DNA of 64,000 nt, from positions 34,182,109 through 34,246,108 of the forward strand of contig CAIIXF020000002.1 in the NCBI GenBank assembly GCA_903813345.2. The letters are read 5' to 3'. Position 1 is the stretch's first letter, and the number at the start of each line of letters is the position of its first letter. The notes beneath the pieces were generated by a model. The model was given only the letters and a program-made list of their open reading frames with translations. It was not told the DNA's origin and did not search any database. Made by a program: the position numbers and the translations under genes. Shown piece after piece: positions 49,988 to 61,739 of the stretch. The stretch comes from Owenia fusiformis (lineage: Eukaryota; Annelida; Polychaeta; Sabellida; Oweniidae).

Positions 49988-50865
49988 CCCCCCCCCCTCT
50001 ATGGAATCTCAAAACGCAAGTCCAAACATCATTCTTGTTTGGACTCCCCATGTGTGACCTAAGATTATGCCCCGGTGCCCATCTGTTCAATGCAGATATT
50101 GTCTTTGTGTTATGCCTACAATTCTGCCACCCTTCTAACCAATAGCATACTGGCATAGGGGTCAATCAACTTGGTTGATTGAATTTGTAGAGCCTTTCAC
50201 CACATAGTCTCAATGCAAGAATCCTCACTCAACTGCAGCAGGTACTATATTCTAATAGTTAGTGCATTTCCTCTAAGTTTACTGTGCCACACCTTCCATA
50301 ATTTTGGTGGTCATGAAATAAGGGATCATGCATTGAAATGCATTGAGATGAAGCTCCTAATTTCCCTTTCTTTGGGCTTTGAGGAAGTATAGCAAGATTT
50401 GGACCAGGTCCATGTATCAACACCAGAATGAAGTTAGCCTTGTCTTCCCTGTTCAGCTCTATGAAGGATTTTAATCCTTATTCAGATCAAATGTTGAGGT
50501 TAATGTCATTTTGAATCTTTTTTTGAATTTTCATCGAGGGTTCTATTGAAAACTTCAATTTTAGACCTAGTATATTAAGTATATTCAATGATTAGACCTG
50601 TCATTGGTTCAAATCTGCAGAAAAACTAGTCAGGATATATCATATATTAAACCTCCGAGCTATGAAATAGTAGTAGGTACCAATAAACTCTAAGCCTGGA
50701 AATAATAAGGGTATTCTAATAGTGTACCTTAATACTGTCTGTTTAGACCTTTATTTGTAATGATTTTCAATGATTAGGCCTCTTAGATGGTTTAAATAGA
50801 GAGTCAGCTCGGAATATGTCATACATCAAAATAATCTATGAAATCATAGCTTGTTCAAGTTGATT

Positions 50866-51400
50866 ATTTTGGTCAATCTTGCATATTTTGCTTTAATATT
50901 TCAGAATTATTTACTTCATTTAATGTGAATTTTGTTGAGAACATTTAATGATAATCTGCTTATAAAGTAAAAAACTACAGCATTTTACAACACATGCCCC
51001 ATGTGGCCACCACTCCAGCCAATGAAGCTGTTGATGACTCTCCTACACATACCAACATGGATTGCAAAGCTTCTGATGAAGCTATCCACTTAAAATTGAA
51101 GAACATCTGAGAATTTGTCTGACACTAGTTTTCCTTCTCTAGATAGATTTTAGTCACGCCATGGACAATTGAACAACTTCCTTTGCCAGATTTGATTGTG
51201 CATGTAGAGGAGAAGTGGCCACATTGGACATATGTTGTAAAGTGCTGTAGTTTTTGACTCCACAGGCAGATTATCATGAAACTTTCACAACAAAATTCAT
51301 ATTGAATGAACCGAATAATTCTGAAGTTTTGAGGCAGAATATGCAGGACTGACAAAGTTAATTAACTTTTCTTCGGTCCTGTTTTTGGACACCCTGTACC
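50866..51400. mobile_element. long-TIR mariner-like MITE inserted in the right arm
   Basis: The right end TTTTTGGACACCCTGTA is a typical Tc1/mariner-type terminus. Its inverted repeat (AACTACAGCACTTTACAACA with GATAATCTGCC) pairs over about 150 bases with the left end (AACTACAGCATTTTACAACA with GATAATCTGCT). The outermost left ~20 bases do not pair, so the left tip is eroded. It is absent from the matching place in the left arm, so it inserted after the arms were formed. Confidence 0.6.
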
Positions 51401-52444
51401 AGTAGAATGATACTAGGCTAATGGTATACTTGAATTTAATCGATTGCAGACCTATGATTTAAGAATGAATTTTCAATGATAACACCTAAGATTGTTCTAA
51501 CCACCAGAAAGCCAAGCCAGGATATATCATACATTATTTGTCTAAGCTAGAAAACTAATATTGGTACAAATATGTTCATAAATAAGAAATTATAGGGGTC
51601 TTCCAAGGGTATACCTATAACTTATCAATTTTAGACATCATATTTCATGAATTTTTAATATTTGAACATGCTAGAAAGCTTAAATCTTCCTAAAACTTAG
51701 CTGAAATAAGTTTTATATTTTAGATTTATTCTAAAATGCCAAATATATGAACACAGAGGGATAAATGTTAAAGCAATAGGGGTCAGTTAAAGTCACACAT
51801 AAAATCAGTCCCAGCTAAAATGTCATTTTAGGAAGGAATTACTTTGATTCTTGCAGGATTAGTAGACCAGGTATTAAGCCTTTTACATGGATTTTTTTAG
51901 CATCCATCATTGTCTAATAAAAAAGTTATGACACGAAAAAAAAAAATGGGTCATAAATTTGCCCCCTGGGGTACATACTTTTTGCTTTTATTCAAATTTC
52001 TTAAGTGTAATCCGTATCATTCATACTTTAAATGTTTATTATATACAATGTCCATGTATTTCACTTACAAAAACCATAAAATCAAAGTTATTTTAGGTTG
52101 AAGAATTTTTTCCCCCTGATAGGGGTGACTTTTGGGGGTAGGGGGACTAACATGGTATTTTAAGGGTTAAATAATCATATTTCAGCTTGCCAACATGGTT
52201 TTTTGGATTCAGCATAAAAAGTTACATAAGAAACACTTGTCAGAACACTTTTAACACTAAACGCCTACCACATTTCCTCTAGATGAAAATGCACCTTGTC
52301 TAATAGTAGACTTCTTAAAGGTTTTCTAAAAAACTAGACGTCTGTGTTGATTTTGTTGTCTCGTTCGTCAAAACAAGTATCCTGGTTTCTAACGAAACCA
52401 TTCGTCATTTTGTTGACTTACTTTAATTAAATGAAACCTGCACA

Positions 52445-53715
52445 TCATTAGACTCCAGATTTTTATCTGGAGTCTATTGTTCTTTCTTTCTTTATAGGGA
52501 TATTAATAGTACAATAACTTTATTTCAAAGGGCAATATAGTGAAATATTCAAGGGCCGAAGGCCCAAGGTCCAATATTTCACTATTTTAAATTTTCCCCT
52601 AAGAAATGACGTTATTTCACTGGAGTCTATCGAACCGATTTCGAGATATCAGTGTCGGAAAACGATGACCGAAAGTTCTCCAAATTCAATGTCAAGGGTA
52701 TTAGTCTTATAGGAAATGTTCTCATTAAAAGTTATGCCTAGGCCAAAATCTAGGTCAAATTCAATGTTTTTCCTTATATTTGCGATTCTGACACTACACT
52801 TTAATTCTACTCTTCGAAATTGTGTATACACTATACATGTAGTTAAGAGTGTGTTAATTTTGTTAGCCTTTTTCAGTCAGAAAGTATTTTGACCCACTTT
52901 TGTGATATGTGTCCGAAAAGTAGGCCAGAATAAAAGTTCTCCTTTAACGTATGAGTTATGAATTAAGGGTAGAATTGTCTCAGTAATCCAAATCTGCAAA
53001 CCAAATTTCGATTTGAATTCTGGTTGTGAAGTTATGGCGTTTTCAAATTTCGAGAAAAATCGTTCTGATGATAGCCTTATAGATAGTCAAGAGTAGTGAA
53101 GAAATATTGAAACAAAAATACCAGTGCAGTCCATTTTCAGGTCAAAGTTCAAGTCAAGGTCCAGGTCTAAGTCCAGATCAATTCCCCGTCCAGTCAAAGT
53201 CCAGGTTCAGGTCCATGTCCAGTCCGGTTCCAAGGCCAGTCCAGGTCCAAGTGCAATCCAGGTCTAAATCCAGTCCAAGACCAGCCCAGGTTCAATCCAG
53301 TCAAGGCCCAAGTCCAGTTCAAGGCCAGTCTTAGTCCAGTCCAGGCCCATTTCCATGTCTGAATCCAGTCAAGGTCCAAGTCCAGTCAAGGTCCAAGTCC
53401 AGTCAAGGTCCAAAGCCAGTCCAATCCAGGTCCAAGTCCAGTCCAATGTCTAGGCCCAAATCCAGGTCCAAGTCCAGTCCAGGTCTAGGTCCAAGTCCTG
53501 CCCCGGTCCAAGTCCAGTCCAGTCCAGGTCCAAGTCAAGTCAAGTCCAGGCCCAAGTCCAATCCAGGTCCAAGTCTAGACCAGGCCAGCTCTAAGTCCAA
53601 GTCCAGCTCGGAGTCCACTCAAGGTCCAAGTCCAAGTCCAGTCCAGTCTGTCTTTCCATCCGTCCGTCCATCTATCTGTCTAGAAACCCGAGAAGATCTG
53701 TCATCTGGAGTCTGA
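52445..53715. mobile_element. element with TCTGGAGTCT ends and internal minisatellite
   Basis: Begins GACTCCAGATTTTTATCTGG (itself a palindrome) and ends near GTCATCTGGAGTCTGAAATT. A second palindrome lies at about 52539-52586 (ATAGTGAAATATT ... AATATTTCACTAT around AAGGGCCGAAGGCCC). The 3' half is the GTCCAAGTCCAG minisatellite. No coding region that I trust. Confidence 0.5.
53110..53655. repeat. (GTCCAAGTCCAG)n minisatellite
   Basis: Short imperfect units of 6, 12 and 18 bp (GTCCAAGTCCAGTCCAGGTC). Because the units are multiples of three, long Pro/Ser/Gln/Val frames appear on one strand and Trp/Leu/Asp frames on the other; neither is a gene. It ends next to the 3' end of the LINE. Confidence 0.9.
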
Positions 53716-53890
53716 AATTGAACTTGTTTCCCCAGTCTAGTTACTTAGTTTAGTTTAAAATAGTTTATTTAAGTGTCACACGTATACAATTTACACTAAA
53801 AAACAATTAAAATATACATACACATGTAGAGGTAAAAGAATAATATGTACACGTCCAGCCGTTGCCGACTTATGAGACACTGAATAAAAT

Positions 53891-56800
53891 TTACAATAAA
53901 AATAATTTACGTCGTTTAAACATACAATATACTAGCTTTGCTAGCATGTAAACATTGCAATCACACATAATTAAACAATATTTTGCTAAATTTGTTGAAT
54001 TTTCAAAAGAAGGATGCAATGATGACATGTAAGTGAAAACATCATATCTTAAATCATTATACAATGGACAATCTATTAGAAAGTGTATTTCATTTTCAAC
54101 TTCCTGCATATCACACATTAAACAAATTCTGTCATGAAGGTCTAATTTGGGATTATATCTTCCAGTTTCTACCCTCAGAGGTAATACACCACACCTAAGT
54201 TTTGCCAGAGCTTGTCTGTAAATCCTAGGTAAATACATCTCAACATATTCCTCGGTATTAAAACGAGATTTATGGAGTCTATAACTTCTAAGTTTATTAC
54301 CATTTTCTTTGTTTTTATTGTCATTCCATAAGTTTATATGCCAATCAATTTGATGTTTATCGATAAGTTTCTTTTGAAAACTTTTAATCTTGGCCTTAGT
54401 ACCATGGATTTGTGTACATTCTTTATCAGTGAAATCTGTTAAGCCATTTTGATCAAAAATCTTAATGACCTGGTATTCCCAGGATTTTCTTACATTTTTG
54501 GACCAAGTAAATATCTTTTTAGTAACACGGGAATTATTCATATTTGTAAGTCTACACCACTGACGAAAGGTTTCCTTAAGTTGAACGCTATAAAATGAAG
54601 GCCATCCAATATCGCCATTTACAGCATCATTTGGTGTGTACTTCCCAACACCTAGGAAGAAACGGGCTGCCTTATTTTGAACATTATTTAGCAGTCCACG
54701 TGGTTTATCTCCCCAAATACCAGATCCATATGTCATAATTGGTAAAACAAGTGAATTATAAAGTTTTGTGAAAACATCAAAGGTAAAACCTCCCTTATGG
54801 TAAAATTTAGCAATAATGACTCCAAGAGCTCTGCTAGCAGAGGCTGCTAATGTTTCAATTGCCTTTTTAAAAGTAAGGTGCTCATCTAAATACAAACCTA
54901 GGTATTGGTATTCATTTACAGAGGATATTGTGTTCAATCCACAGAGAAAAACAAATTTTGATTGTACAATATTTTTGGGGCGAAAATGTAAAACCTGGGT
55001 TTTTTCAGTATTGATTTGAATTCGCCAATTATTGCACCATTCATTTAATTTATCTAACATTGTCTGAAGATCAAACTCATTTGCAGCAATTAAAGCGATG
55101 TCATCAGCATATAAGAGTAAACTAATATTTTCATTCAAACCATATTTTACACCAAGCCCTAAATTTTTAATCTCAGTGGCTAAAGAGTTAATATATATTG
55201 AAAAAAGACTCGGTGAAATTTTACACCCTTGTTTCACACCCTTTGAAACGGGAAACCAATTTGTTAAAGTACCATTTATTCTCACCGCACATTGCACATT
55301 TTCATAAAGTGAGACTATGGCATGATATATACGACATTTAATGCCCATTCTATTCAATTTTACAAACAGACATTGTCTGTTAATATTATCAAAGGCTTTA
55401 GAAAAATCTACGAAACAAACAAAAGTTGACAGTTTAGATAATTGTCTGTTATGAACAATAGAATATAATGAGTAAAGATGGTCCTGGCAGCTTCGTTCCT
55501 TGCGAAAGCTGTTTTGTTCATCAACAAGTTTACCATTTTTCTCAATCCAGTCAGTCAAGCGTGAGTTTATAATGTCGCAATAAACCTTACAAGGTATCGA
55601 GATCAAGGTTATTCCGCGGCTATTTAAAGGAACTCGACGATCTTTGTTACCAGATTTTGGAATTGGGTTAATTATCCCCATGTTCCATTGTTCTGGAACA
55701 ATGGAGTGAGTGAATGAGTATGCGATAATCAAATGAAGTAATGTCATACACGCCCGGTTTTTTATAACCTCAGCAGGTATTCGATCAAAACCAGCGGCTT
55801 TTCTCAGTTTAGCATTTTTTATGCTTGACATGACCTCCTGTAAAGAAATATCTTTGTTTAAATCAGGGTTTACGTCCTTGGACTCATCGGTATTCATTGA
55901 GTTGTACTCAGTTTGAATAGAGTGAAAAAACTCAGAGTTGTAATTGGGATTATCTTTTTGATTGTACAGTTTCTGAAACTCTACTTCCCATTGGTTCAAA
56001 ATTGTGTTTTTATCGGTTGACATTTGACCATCACTGTCGATAACCTGCATAGGAATACTGTTTTGCCTATTTTCAGATATGCCTATTTTACCAATTTGTT
56101 TCCAGAAAGACTTTTGATCGTATTTATCATTACACATGTTCATTAATTCCATTTCTTCCTTACGTTGATAATTACGTTTATATTTTCTATTTAAACGATC
56201 AAAATACCTTCTATCTTGACAATATGTGGCTTTCAAGGCACGTTTTTGATATACTCCATGTTTACATTTTATATAGGCTTTTTCAGATTTACACACCTGT
56301 TCCCATGCATTATCCAATTCCTTGCACCAATATGCCTTATACATAGATTTTTTACGTTTGTTTTGACATGTGTGTTTAGATTTTGCAGGAAGATTTTTAT
56401 CCATTTCTTTAAGTACAAGATTTTCAAAAATACAATATGCATTATTCACATCATTTGATACATTGAGTGCGTTTTCAATAGATAGTATTGCATCATTTAA
56501 AATATCATTAAAAGCATCATTTTCCATGAAATTATTTGGAACATTCCGTACATCATACCTTTTCTTAGCATCATCAAAGTGATTGTCATTTTCATATGTA
56601 TATGCATCAGAAACATTACTCACATGGTTTAAAGATAATTCACATAAAAGAACTGAATGATCAGGTTGCTTATCTGGAATGCGCAAATTGAATTTATTTA
56701 TAATATCACTTATGGTTAAGACAGAGAAATCTTGCCATAAATCCAATTGCTCATGAGGTACAATTATATAGTCTATAACTGACTTTCCTCTCATTGCATC

Positions 56801-57460
56801 AATAAAAGTAAAATTATTTGAATTACCTTTCCGACCATTCAACATTACAAAATTTGAATCAATTAAAAATTCTGTAAGCAATACACCATACGAGTTTTCG
56901 CCATAATCAAGGATGTTTCTCGGTGGGACTTCATCCACACCGGCTATGTAATCAAATACATCACCACATCTTGAATTGAAATCACCACATATTACAGTGA
57001 AACCAATATTTTGATAAATGTAGATTTTATTTAACAAACTATTATAAAAATCCTCTCCATCAATAGAACGTGTAGAGTCTTTGGGAGGCAAATAGCAACT
57101 ACATAAACATATCACTGTATCTGATGTTTTGCATGAAAGCTTCATCCACAAAATTCCTTCAGACTCATCATCTAAAAGTTCAATGTTAAATATGTTAAAC
57201 ACTCGTTCATGGATTAAGACACCTACTCCCCCTGATCCACGTCTTGCGTTGTGATGTTGATTTGTACGGTTATTACCATACCATACATAGTTCGGAATAG
57301 TCAAAACATCATGGTATTTAAGAAATGATTCACTGATGCACATTATATCTGGATTAAGAGAGTCAATGACATCTTGACGAAATGCTGAATTATCATTCTG
57401 TTTTAAAGACCAACCGTTCACATTCCATGATGAAATTACTAGTCGGCTTCGGCGTGAATC
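53891..57460 (-). CDS. LINE ORF2: endonuclease, reverse transcriptase, CCHC tail
   Basis: 1189 residues from the codon after the TAG at 57461-57463. Nothing in this frame before the endonuclease start is ATG; the first in-frame alternative is GTG at 57421. The apurinic-type endonuclease begins ISSWNVNGW and has ICGDFNSR (about residue 146 from that GTG), SVIDYIIV and PDHSVL. The reverse transcriptase has FVCFVDFSKAFDN (motif A), KQGCKISPSLF (motif B) and LLLYADDIAL (motif C, about 771-774), all complete. The C-terminus has a CCHC-like CLMCDMQEVENEIHFLIDC. It copies its own RNA at a nicked target. The frame has no internal stop, so the copy is young or recently active. Jockey/CR1-like by layout; clade not assigned. 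Confidence 0.9.
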   Translation of the reverse strand, partial: DSRRSRLVISSWNVNGWSLKQNDNSAFRQDVIDSLNPDIMCISESFLKYHDVLTIPNYVWYGNNRTNQHHNARRGSGGVGVLIHERVFNIFNIELLDDESEGILWMKLSCKTSDTVICLCSCYLPPKDSTRSIDGEDFYNSLLNKIYIYQNIGFTVICGDFNSRCGDVFDYIAGVDEVPPRNILDYGENSYGVLLTEFLIDSNFVMLNGRKGNSNNFTFIDAMRGKSVIDYIIVPHEQLDLWQDFSVLTISDIINKFNLRIPDKQPDHSVLLCELSLNHVSNVSDAYTYENDNHFDDAKKRYDVRNVPNNFMENDAFNDILNDAILSIENALNVSNDVNNAYCIFENLVLKEMDKNLPAKSKHTCQNKRKKSMYKAYWCKELDNAWEQVCKSEKAYIKCKHGVYQKRALKATYCQDRRYFDRLNRKYKRNYQRKEEMELMNMCNDKYDQKSFWKQIGKIGISENRQNSIPMQVIDSDGQMSTDKNTILNQWEVEFQKLYNQKDNPNYNSEFFHSIQTEYNSMNTDESKDVNPDLNKDISLQEVMSSIKNAKLRKAAGFDRIPAEVIKNRACMTLLHLIIAYSFTHSIVPEQWNMGIINPIPKSGNKDRRVPLNSRGITLISIPCKVYCDIINSRLTDWIEKNGKLVDEQNSFRKERSCQDHLYSLYSIVHNRQLSKLSTFVCFVDFSKAFDNINRQCLFVKLNRMGIKCRIYHAIVSLYENVQCAVRINGTLTNWFPVSKGVKQGCKISPSLFSIYINSLATEIKNLGLGVKYGLNENISLLLYADDIALIAANEFDLQTMLDKLNEWCNNWRIQINTEKTQVLHFRPKNIVQSKFVFLCGLNTISSVNEYQYLGLYLDEHLTFKKAIETLAASASRALGVIIAKFYHKGGFTFDVFTKLYNSLVLPIMTYGSGIWGDKPRGLLNNVQNKAARFFLGVGKYTPNDAVNGDIGWPSFYSVQLKETFRQWCRLTNMNNSRVTKKIFTWSKNVRKSWEYQVIKIFDQNGLTDFTDKECTQIHGTKAKIKSFQKKLIDKHQIDWHINLWNDNKNKENGNKLRSYRLHKSRFNTEEYVEMYLPRIYRQALAKLRCGVLPLRVETGRYNPKLDLHDRICLMCDMQEVENEIHFLIDCPLYNDLRYDVFTYMSSLHPSFENSTNLAKYCLIMCDCNVYMLAKLVYCMFKRRKLFLL

Positions 57461-57463
57461 CTA

Positions 57464-57691
57464 ATCCTGACGGCTACGTCGACCTTCACGAGCTGTGTTG
57501 ACGTTACGCGGTGCTCCTCTGGAAGTGGAAGCTGGAGATCGTGATCTCTGTCGGTTAGTTGATGTACGACCATCGGGTGTATTATTACAACCGTTTATAC
57601 GTACAGTATTTATCAAGGCTATACAAAAATAAAACGCGGGACATATGTAGGTATCTAAATATAAGGTTAAATATCGCTGCGCATATATCAT
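57464..57691 (-). CDS. ORF1-like basic peptide upstream of ORF2, same frame
   Basis: Ends at a single TAG (57461-57463) directly before ORF2 in the same frame. Its C-terminal part is Arg/Ser-rich (TSTNRQRSRSPASTSRG), as in nucleic-acid-binding ORF1 tails; the N-terminal part looks like flanking sequence read through. Probably a truncated ORF1. The reading order suggests either stop readthrough or reinitiation into ORF2. Confidence 0.35.
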
Positions 57692-57700
57692 GTCACCAAC

Positions 57701-60564
57701 CCCTAATTAGACGTCCTAGAAATGTCATACCATGGACTACCACTGAAGGGGGAGATTTGTTGATAACATAAAACATAGAACCCCTGGTCACCGAATCCTG
57801 GCTACGCCACTGTTTCAATATGTTGCCCTTGTGTTCTACCTTAACGATGTTCTGATATATCGATTGAGGGATCAGTCAACATACTTAAAATGATCATGAA
57901 TGAAGACTAACATACCCCTAAAATGATATTTAGAATGATTTGTGTAGTCAAACTGAAATGCACTGAATTTTTGATGTGTTCATAATTGATATAAGTAACT
58001 ATTTCCATATTTTTTTCAATGAAACCTTTGGGGCAGCTTCAGGTATATTAGGTAACGGATCCTTTGCTTGTTTTTTTTTCAAAGTTAGCAATTCACAAAC
58101 GGGAATGCTACATTTCGCTTAACAATGGCGAACAAGACATAGGGAATCGAGTGGAGACAACCAGGCAGCTAGGTATAGTACAACTCATGTGACATTTTGT
58201 TTACTCATTGTATGAAAAATAGTACCTGCATTGAAATGGTTTGGTTTTGGGGTGGTGTACAAATTAGACACAACGGAAATCCTCGTTGGTGTATAAATAA
58301 GTAAAACCTCTGGGAACTTTATTAATTGAAATTGTTTTTGTTGACATTGATGAGACCTGTGGGGGTGTGTCAGATGGGCCATGTTAACTGAAAAATCACT
58401 GCGCGTACTCGGATCGCGGACAATCCAGGGCTTCCTTTGAATTTCGTTTGAAGAGAGCCTAAGAATATAACTTTATTTTCTGTAAGTATTGGTGAAAATG
58501 ATTTTTGTGATGTCCATATTTGTTGGTTTAACAAGTAATCCAATGGTAAGAGAATAAGTTGTTTTCTAAACTTAGATGCATCTGTGCAGGATATAAATGG
58601 TTAATTTCAAAATATGATTAGAGTATTTATAATTGAAATTATCATTTTGAAGTACTCAGTCCAGTTGTGTGATTTTGTTTTTAATCACTCCTAATTTATT
58701 GTTTTGTGATATGGCACATTTTATTCTACTTTTTGTTCCATATCAGGGTGAAATTTACTTAAAACCTTTTGATTTCACCTTAACCAATTAGAATCTAGAT
58801 TCCAAATTTGAAAGTTTTACAGATACAAGAGGCGACATTTGACAGCATATGATTCATATGTTTAACTTTGAGATAAACCTTTTAAACTCTCGAAAATACG
58901 ACTTTTATAAATCTACCGAGTGTCACGTTCTACAAGTGCGCTATAAATGTGTATCCCTGTCTCTCCAGTAGTTTAGTTTCGTTTTGCTTGCAGAGACACG
59001 AGAGACAACAGTAGAGATTACTTCATATTTGATACTAGTATCTGCATTACTCGGTGTAACAAGACCAAAATCCGGTATAAAAGGAGAGGGGGTTGCTTGG
59101 AACTGCCAAATATGTCTGTTTGAATACTTTCTATTAACAGAAATCAGTACATTTTAATTAGTGTTTCTCAATAAATTGACTTTTGTTTGTTTTGAAATTT
59201 GTTGTGGTTATGTATGAACATTTGGAGACGACAAAAATGTAATCAGTTTGGTAAAATATTACTCTAATTTTGAATAAGAACAAAGCAACGTTTTTTAAAT
59301 GCTACTTAATTATGTACAGCAGAAAATTTCAAAATTTTAATCTGACCAATAGCATCGTCCACAGCTAGGGTCAAAGATCAGATTTCGGGTCAAGAAGGGT
59401 TCAAGTAAACAAAAGCAACTTCTACTGCCAGCTGATTGGTCAGCTCTTAATGGGTATGTTAACTGGTTCTATAATTAAAACACCCTCGGTTTCTACTTAA
59501 CAGAAATTTCGGCCTTTAAATAGCAGGACAATGTGATCAGCTTTCGACAAACCAAGGCAATCGACAGGTGATACATATTCCGTTTATAAAGGTATGTAAC
59601 TAGCTTTTGCAGAACTTCATGATTAATTATAATTAGCTTCCTCATATAGGAACAACACAATTATTATTTTGATTAATTAAAAGTTTATAATTATAATTTT
59701 AATAAATTTCCGAAAAAGCATAACATCTTCTGCTTTTTGTTTAAATATATTTTTGAATTGATTTTTCAAAAGTAAATTCTATTCCAATATATTAATTTGA
59801 GATTATTGGCATTTACAGAAAGATAGTAAGGTTTCCACAGATGTCAGAGAAATATATAAGTAACATCTTCGAAGTGGAATAGGACATTCCTGCCTGCAAT
59901 TGCATTGAGAAACCCTTGTGTAATGTGAAAACGGTAACATTCTTTACTCTTAATGCATAATAATTAATAATAATAATAATTGATGCATAATAATATATTA
60001 TTATAAGATATTATCAATAAAAGATCACTTAAGATAAACAAATGCATGACGGTAGTCTTAACAAAGTCGTTGCGTGTGTTTCATTTATTGAACTTTTGAC
60101 AAAATAATAGTGTTATTCCTAACATGTTGCGTACCTGTATATGGGACGATTTACAATAATTGATATTTTAAAAATCTGTTGTTGTACTAGAGACTGTGAC
60201 ATATATGTTGATTTCATGGACATGCAATGTGTTATTTTTTCAAGCAATCATTACCACAAGGTACCAGTTTGAAATATTGCTTATCTTTTTAAAAAATATC
60301 ACTTTAATGATGGATTTTTAGACAATTAAGAACTATTTTATTTTTTCGGCAAATATAAACTCGGATTTCTTAACATAAAATGTATCGATTGCGTTGATAT
60401 TTTTGAGCATGTTAATAAAGTGTATGTGCTACCAACTCTTGAAAGCGGAATGTTTGATATGTCTTAGTCACATAATAAACGTTTTACTATATGTTTACGA
60501 TTTGTCAAATATTTGTATCCTCCAACACATCGGACATATTAATATACACTATTGATGCATTATT
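57701..60564. other. no gene established
   Basis: AT-rich. There are isolated signals only: a TTTAAATAG box near 59515 followed by a donor-like AAAG|GTATGT at about 59590 and an acceptor at about 59818, but the following sequence has no long frame, so at best it is a noncoding transcript. Confidence 0.25.
60512..60530. repeat. 19-bp inverted repeat, left copy
   Basis: TTTGTATCCTCCAACACAT is the exact reverse complement of 63667-63685. The two copies flank a 3.1-kb region that contains the truncated LINE. Confidence 0.7.
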
Positions 60565-61404
60565 TTGGTGAAGCTATGCCACAAGGTACATTTTGAAGAC
60601 ATATCTTCGATTGCAGACAATGGATTGAGTGTAGGTATTTCTGTCGTGAATTCAAGTTGTCTAGATGAGGCTGTCCAATATTTTTTTATCCTCCAAACAT
60701 TAAAATATCATCTTTGGGAAAAAATATTTTTAGATTATTTTTATGAGAAATGAAAGTACTTAATAAAAGTGTTTAGATCAACTTTAATTAATTTTTGAAT
60801 TATTTGAATTGTCTTTGTAAAACTTTATTAAGCATGTAACATTATAAATAACGAGTACACTCCACAGAAATTCAGAACTGGGACTCTAGTACCGATAATT
60901 CTCCCTTTCGCGGTTCGCTCTTTGAATCAGAACGTTCGCAAATATGTACTGAAAAAGCACTCAAAAAGGACAAAATTTGATTGGTCAATATTTTCCCACT
61001 ATGCATTTCGCGTAGCTATTTGCGTGACCCGAAAGTTCTAAATCAAACTAATTACCCAATTTTGTTTTTACACCCGCACGCTAAATAAAACAATAACACC
61101 ATCGAAAGTATTCTTCCTTGTCATTGCTTTGAAAGTCAGTTTACCGAGTTTAATCAATAAAAGATTGTACAATGAACAACAAAATTCGGAAACGAGTACT
61201 ATAGATTTGCTTTCGGACCACTGAACAGATTGACCTAGATAATAGCGACGCGTCTTCTTTGGCCTACTGCTCAGTTGTTTGTGGGTTTTCAACGTAACTC
61301 TATAATGTAATTTGAAGATGAATGCTTTGATTCAGTTGTTGCATCGATGTTGCATTGCGGTAAGATTGGCATGAAAGTATTGAAAGTCGAATGGAATTGT
61401 TTTT

Positions 61405-61455
61405 TCCAATATGGCGACTAGTCAACTGATCACGTGACCTTCTCTTCCGGAATAT
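61405..61455. promoter_or_regulatory. promoter-like cluster: CCAATATGGCG, CACGTG, TTCCGG
   Basis: A YY1-like CCAATATGGCG, an E-box (TCACGTGA) and an ETS-type CTTCCGGAA lie within 45 bases, a mix often seen at housekeeping start sites. No linked exon is convincing on either strand, so it may be chance or an orphan promoter. Confidence 0.25.
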
Positions 61456-61739
61456 TTTCTCACTTTTCAATCATCGTTTTCACCACGCTATGAATCAATA
61501 CAATGAAAAAAATAGCTGTTATATTAAGATTAATAAGAGATCAATCGTTCTAATATTTTTTTTCTGTACTCTCGTACGGGAATATGAACGAATATATCGT
61601 TTGAAAAATAGGTGTGAAAATCCCCATGTTAAACCTATGAGGGAAAACAAGGAAGTATAAATTTGTTCCTGCGCGAAATGCATCATGGGAAATATTTTGA
61701 CCTTATAAGGAAAGATTTTCGCGTCTCCTCTTTTGAAGA

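Larger units (their letters stand above)
47399..52290. repeat. giant inverted repeat, arms ~1.9 kb, loop ~1 kb
   Basis: The left arm (about 47399-49345) and right arm (about 50305-52290) are reverse complements along their length. Landmarks: GGTAGGCGTTTAGTGTTAAA against TTTAACACTAAACGCCTACC; 'ccctacccccaaaattcacccc' against 'ggggtgacttttgggggtaggg'; 'gattagacctgt' and 'aggtctaatca'; 'gaaagggaaattgggagcttcat' against 'atgaagctcctaatttccctttc'. The right arm carries an extra ~535-bp insertion (50866-51400). The loop holds a coding remnant (49556-49987). Arms differ at scattered positions, so it is not freshly formed. Confidence 0.85.
53745..57700 (-). mobile_element. nearly full-length APE-type non-LTR retrotransposon (LINE)
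   Basis: The main frame lies at 53891-57460 with a short 3' untranslated region to about 53745 (TTAAATAAACTATTTTAAAC at the end). An ORF1-like remnant lies upstream in the same frame, separated by one stop. The 5' end near 57700 is uncertain, so some 5' truncation is likely. Confidence 0.8.

Noticed and set aside
53107-53715. Pro/Ser/Gln-rich and Trp/Leu-rich open frames
   Set aside because: Low-complexity GTCCAAGTCCAG repeat with units in multiples of three; no start context or splice sites.
61068-61292. 74-residue minus-strand frame near the promoter-like cluster
   Set aside because: No motif and no splice connection to the cluster; likely chance.
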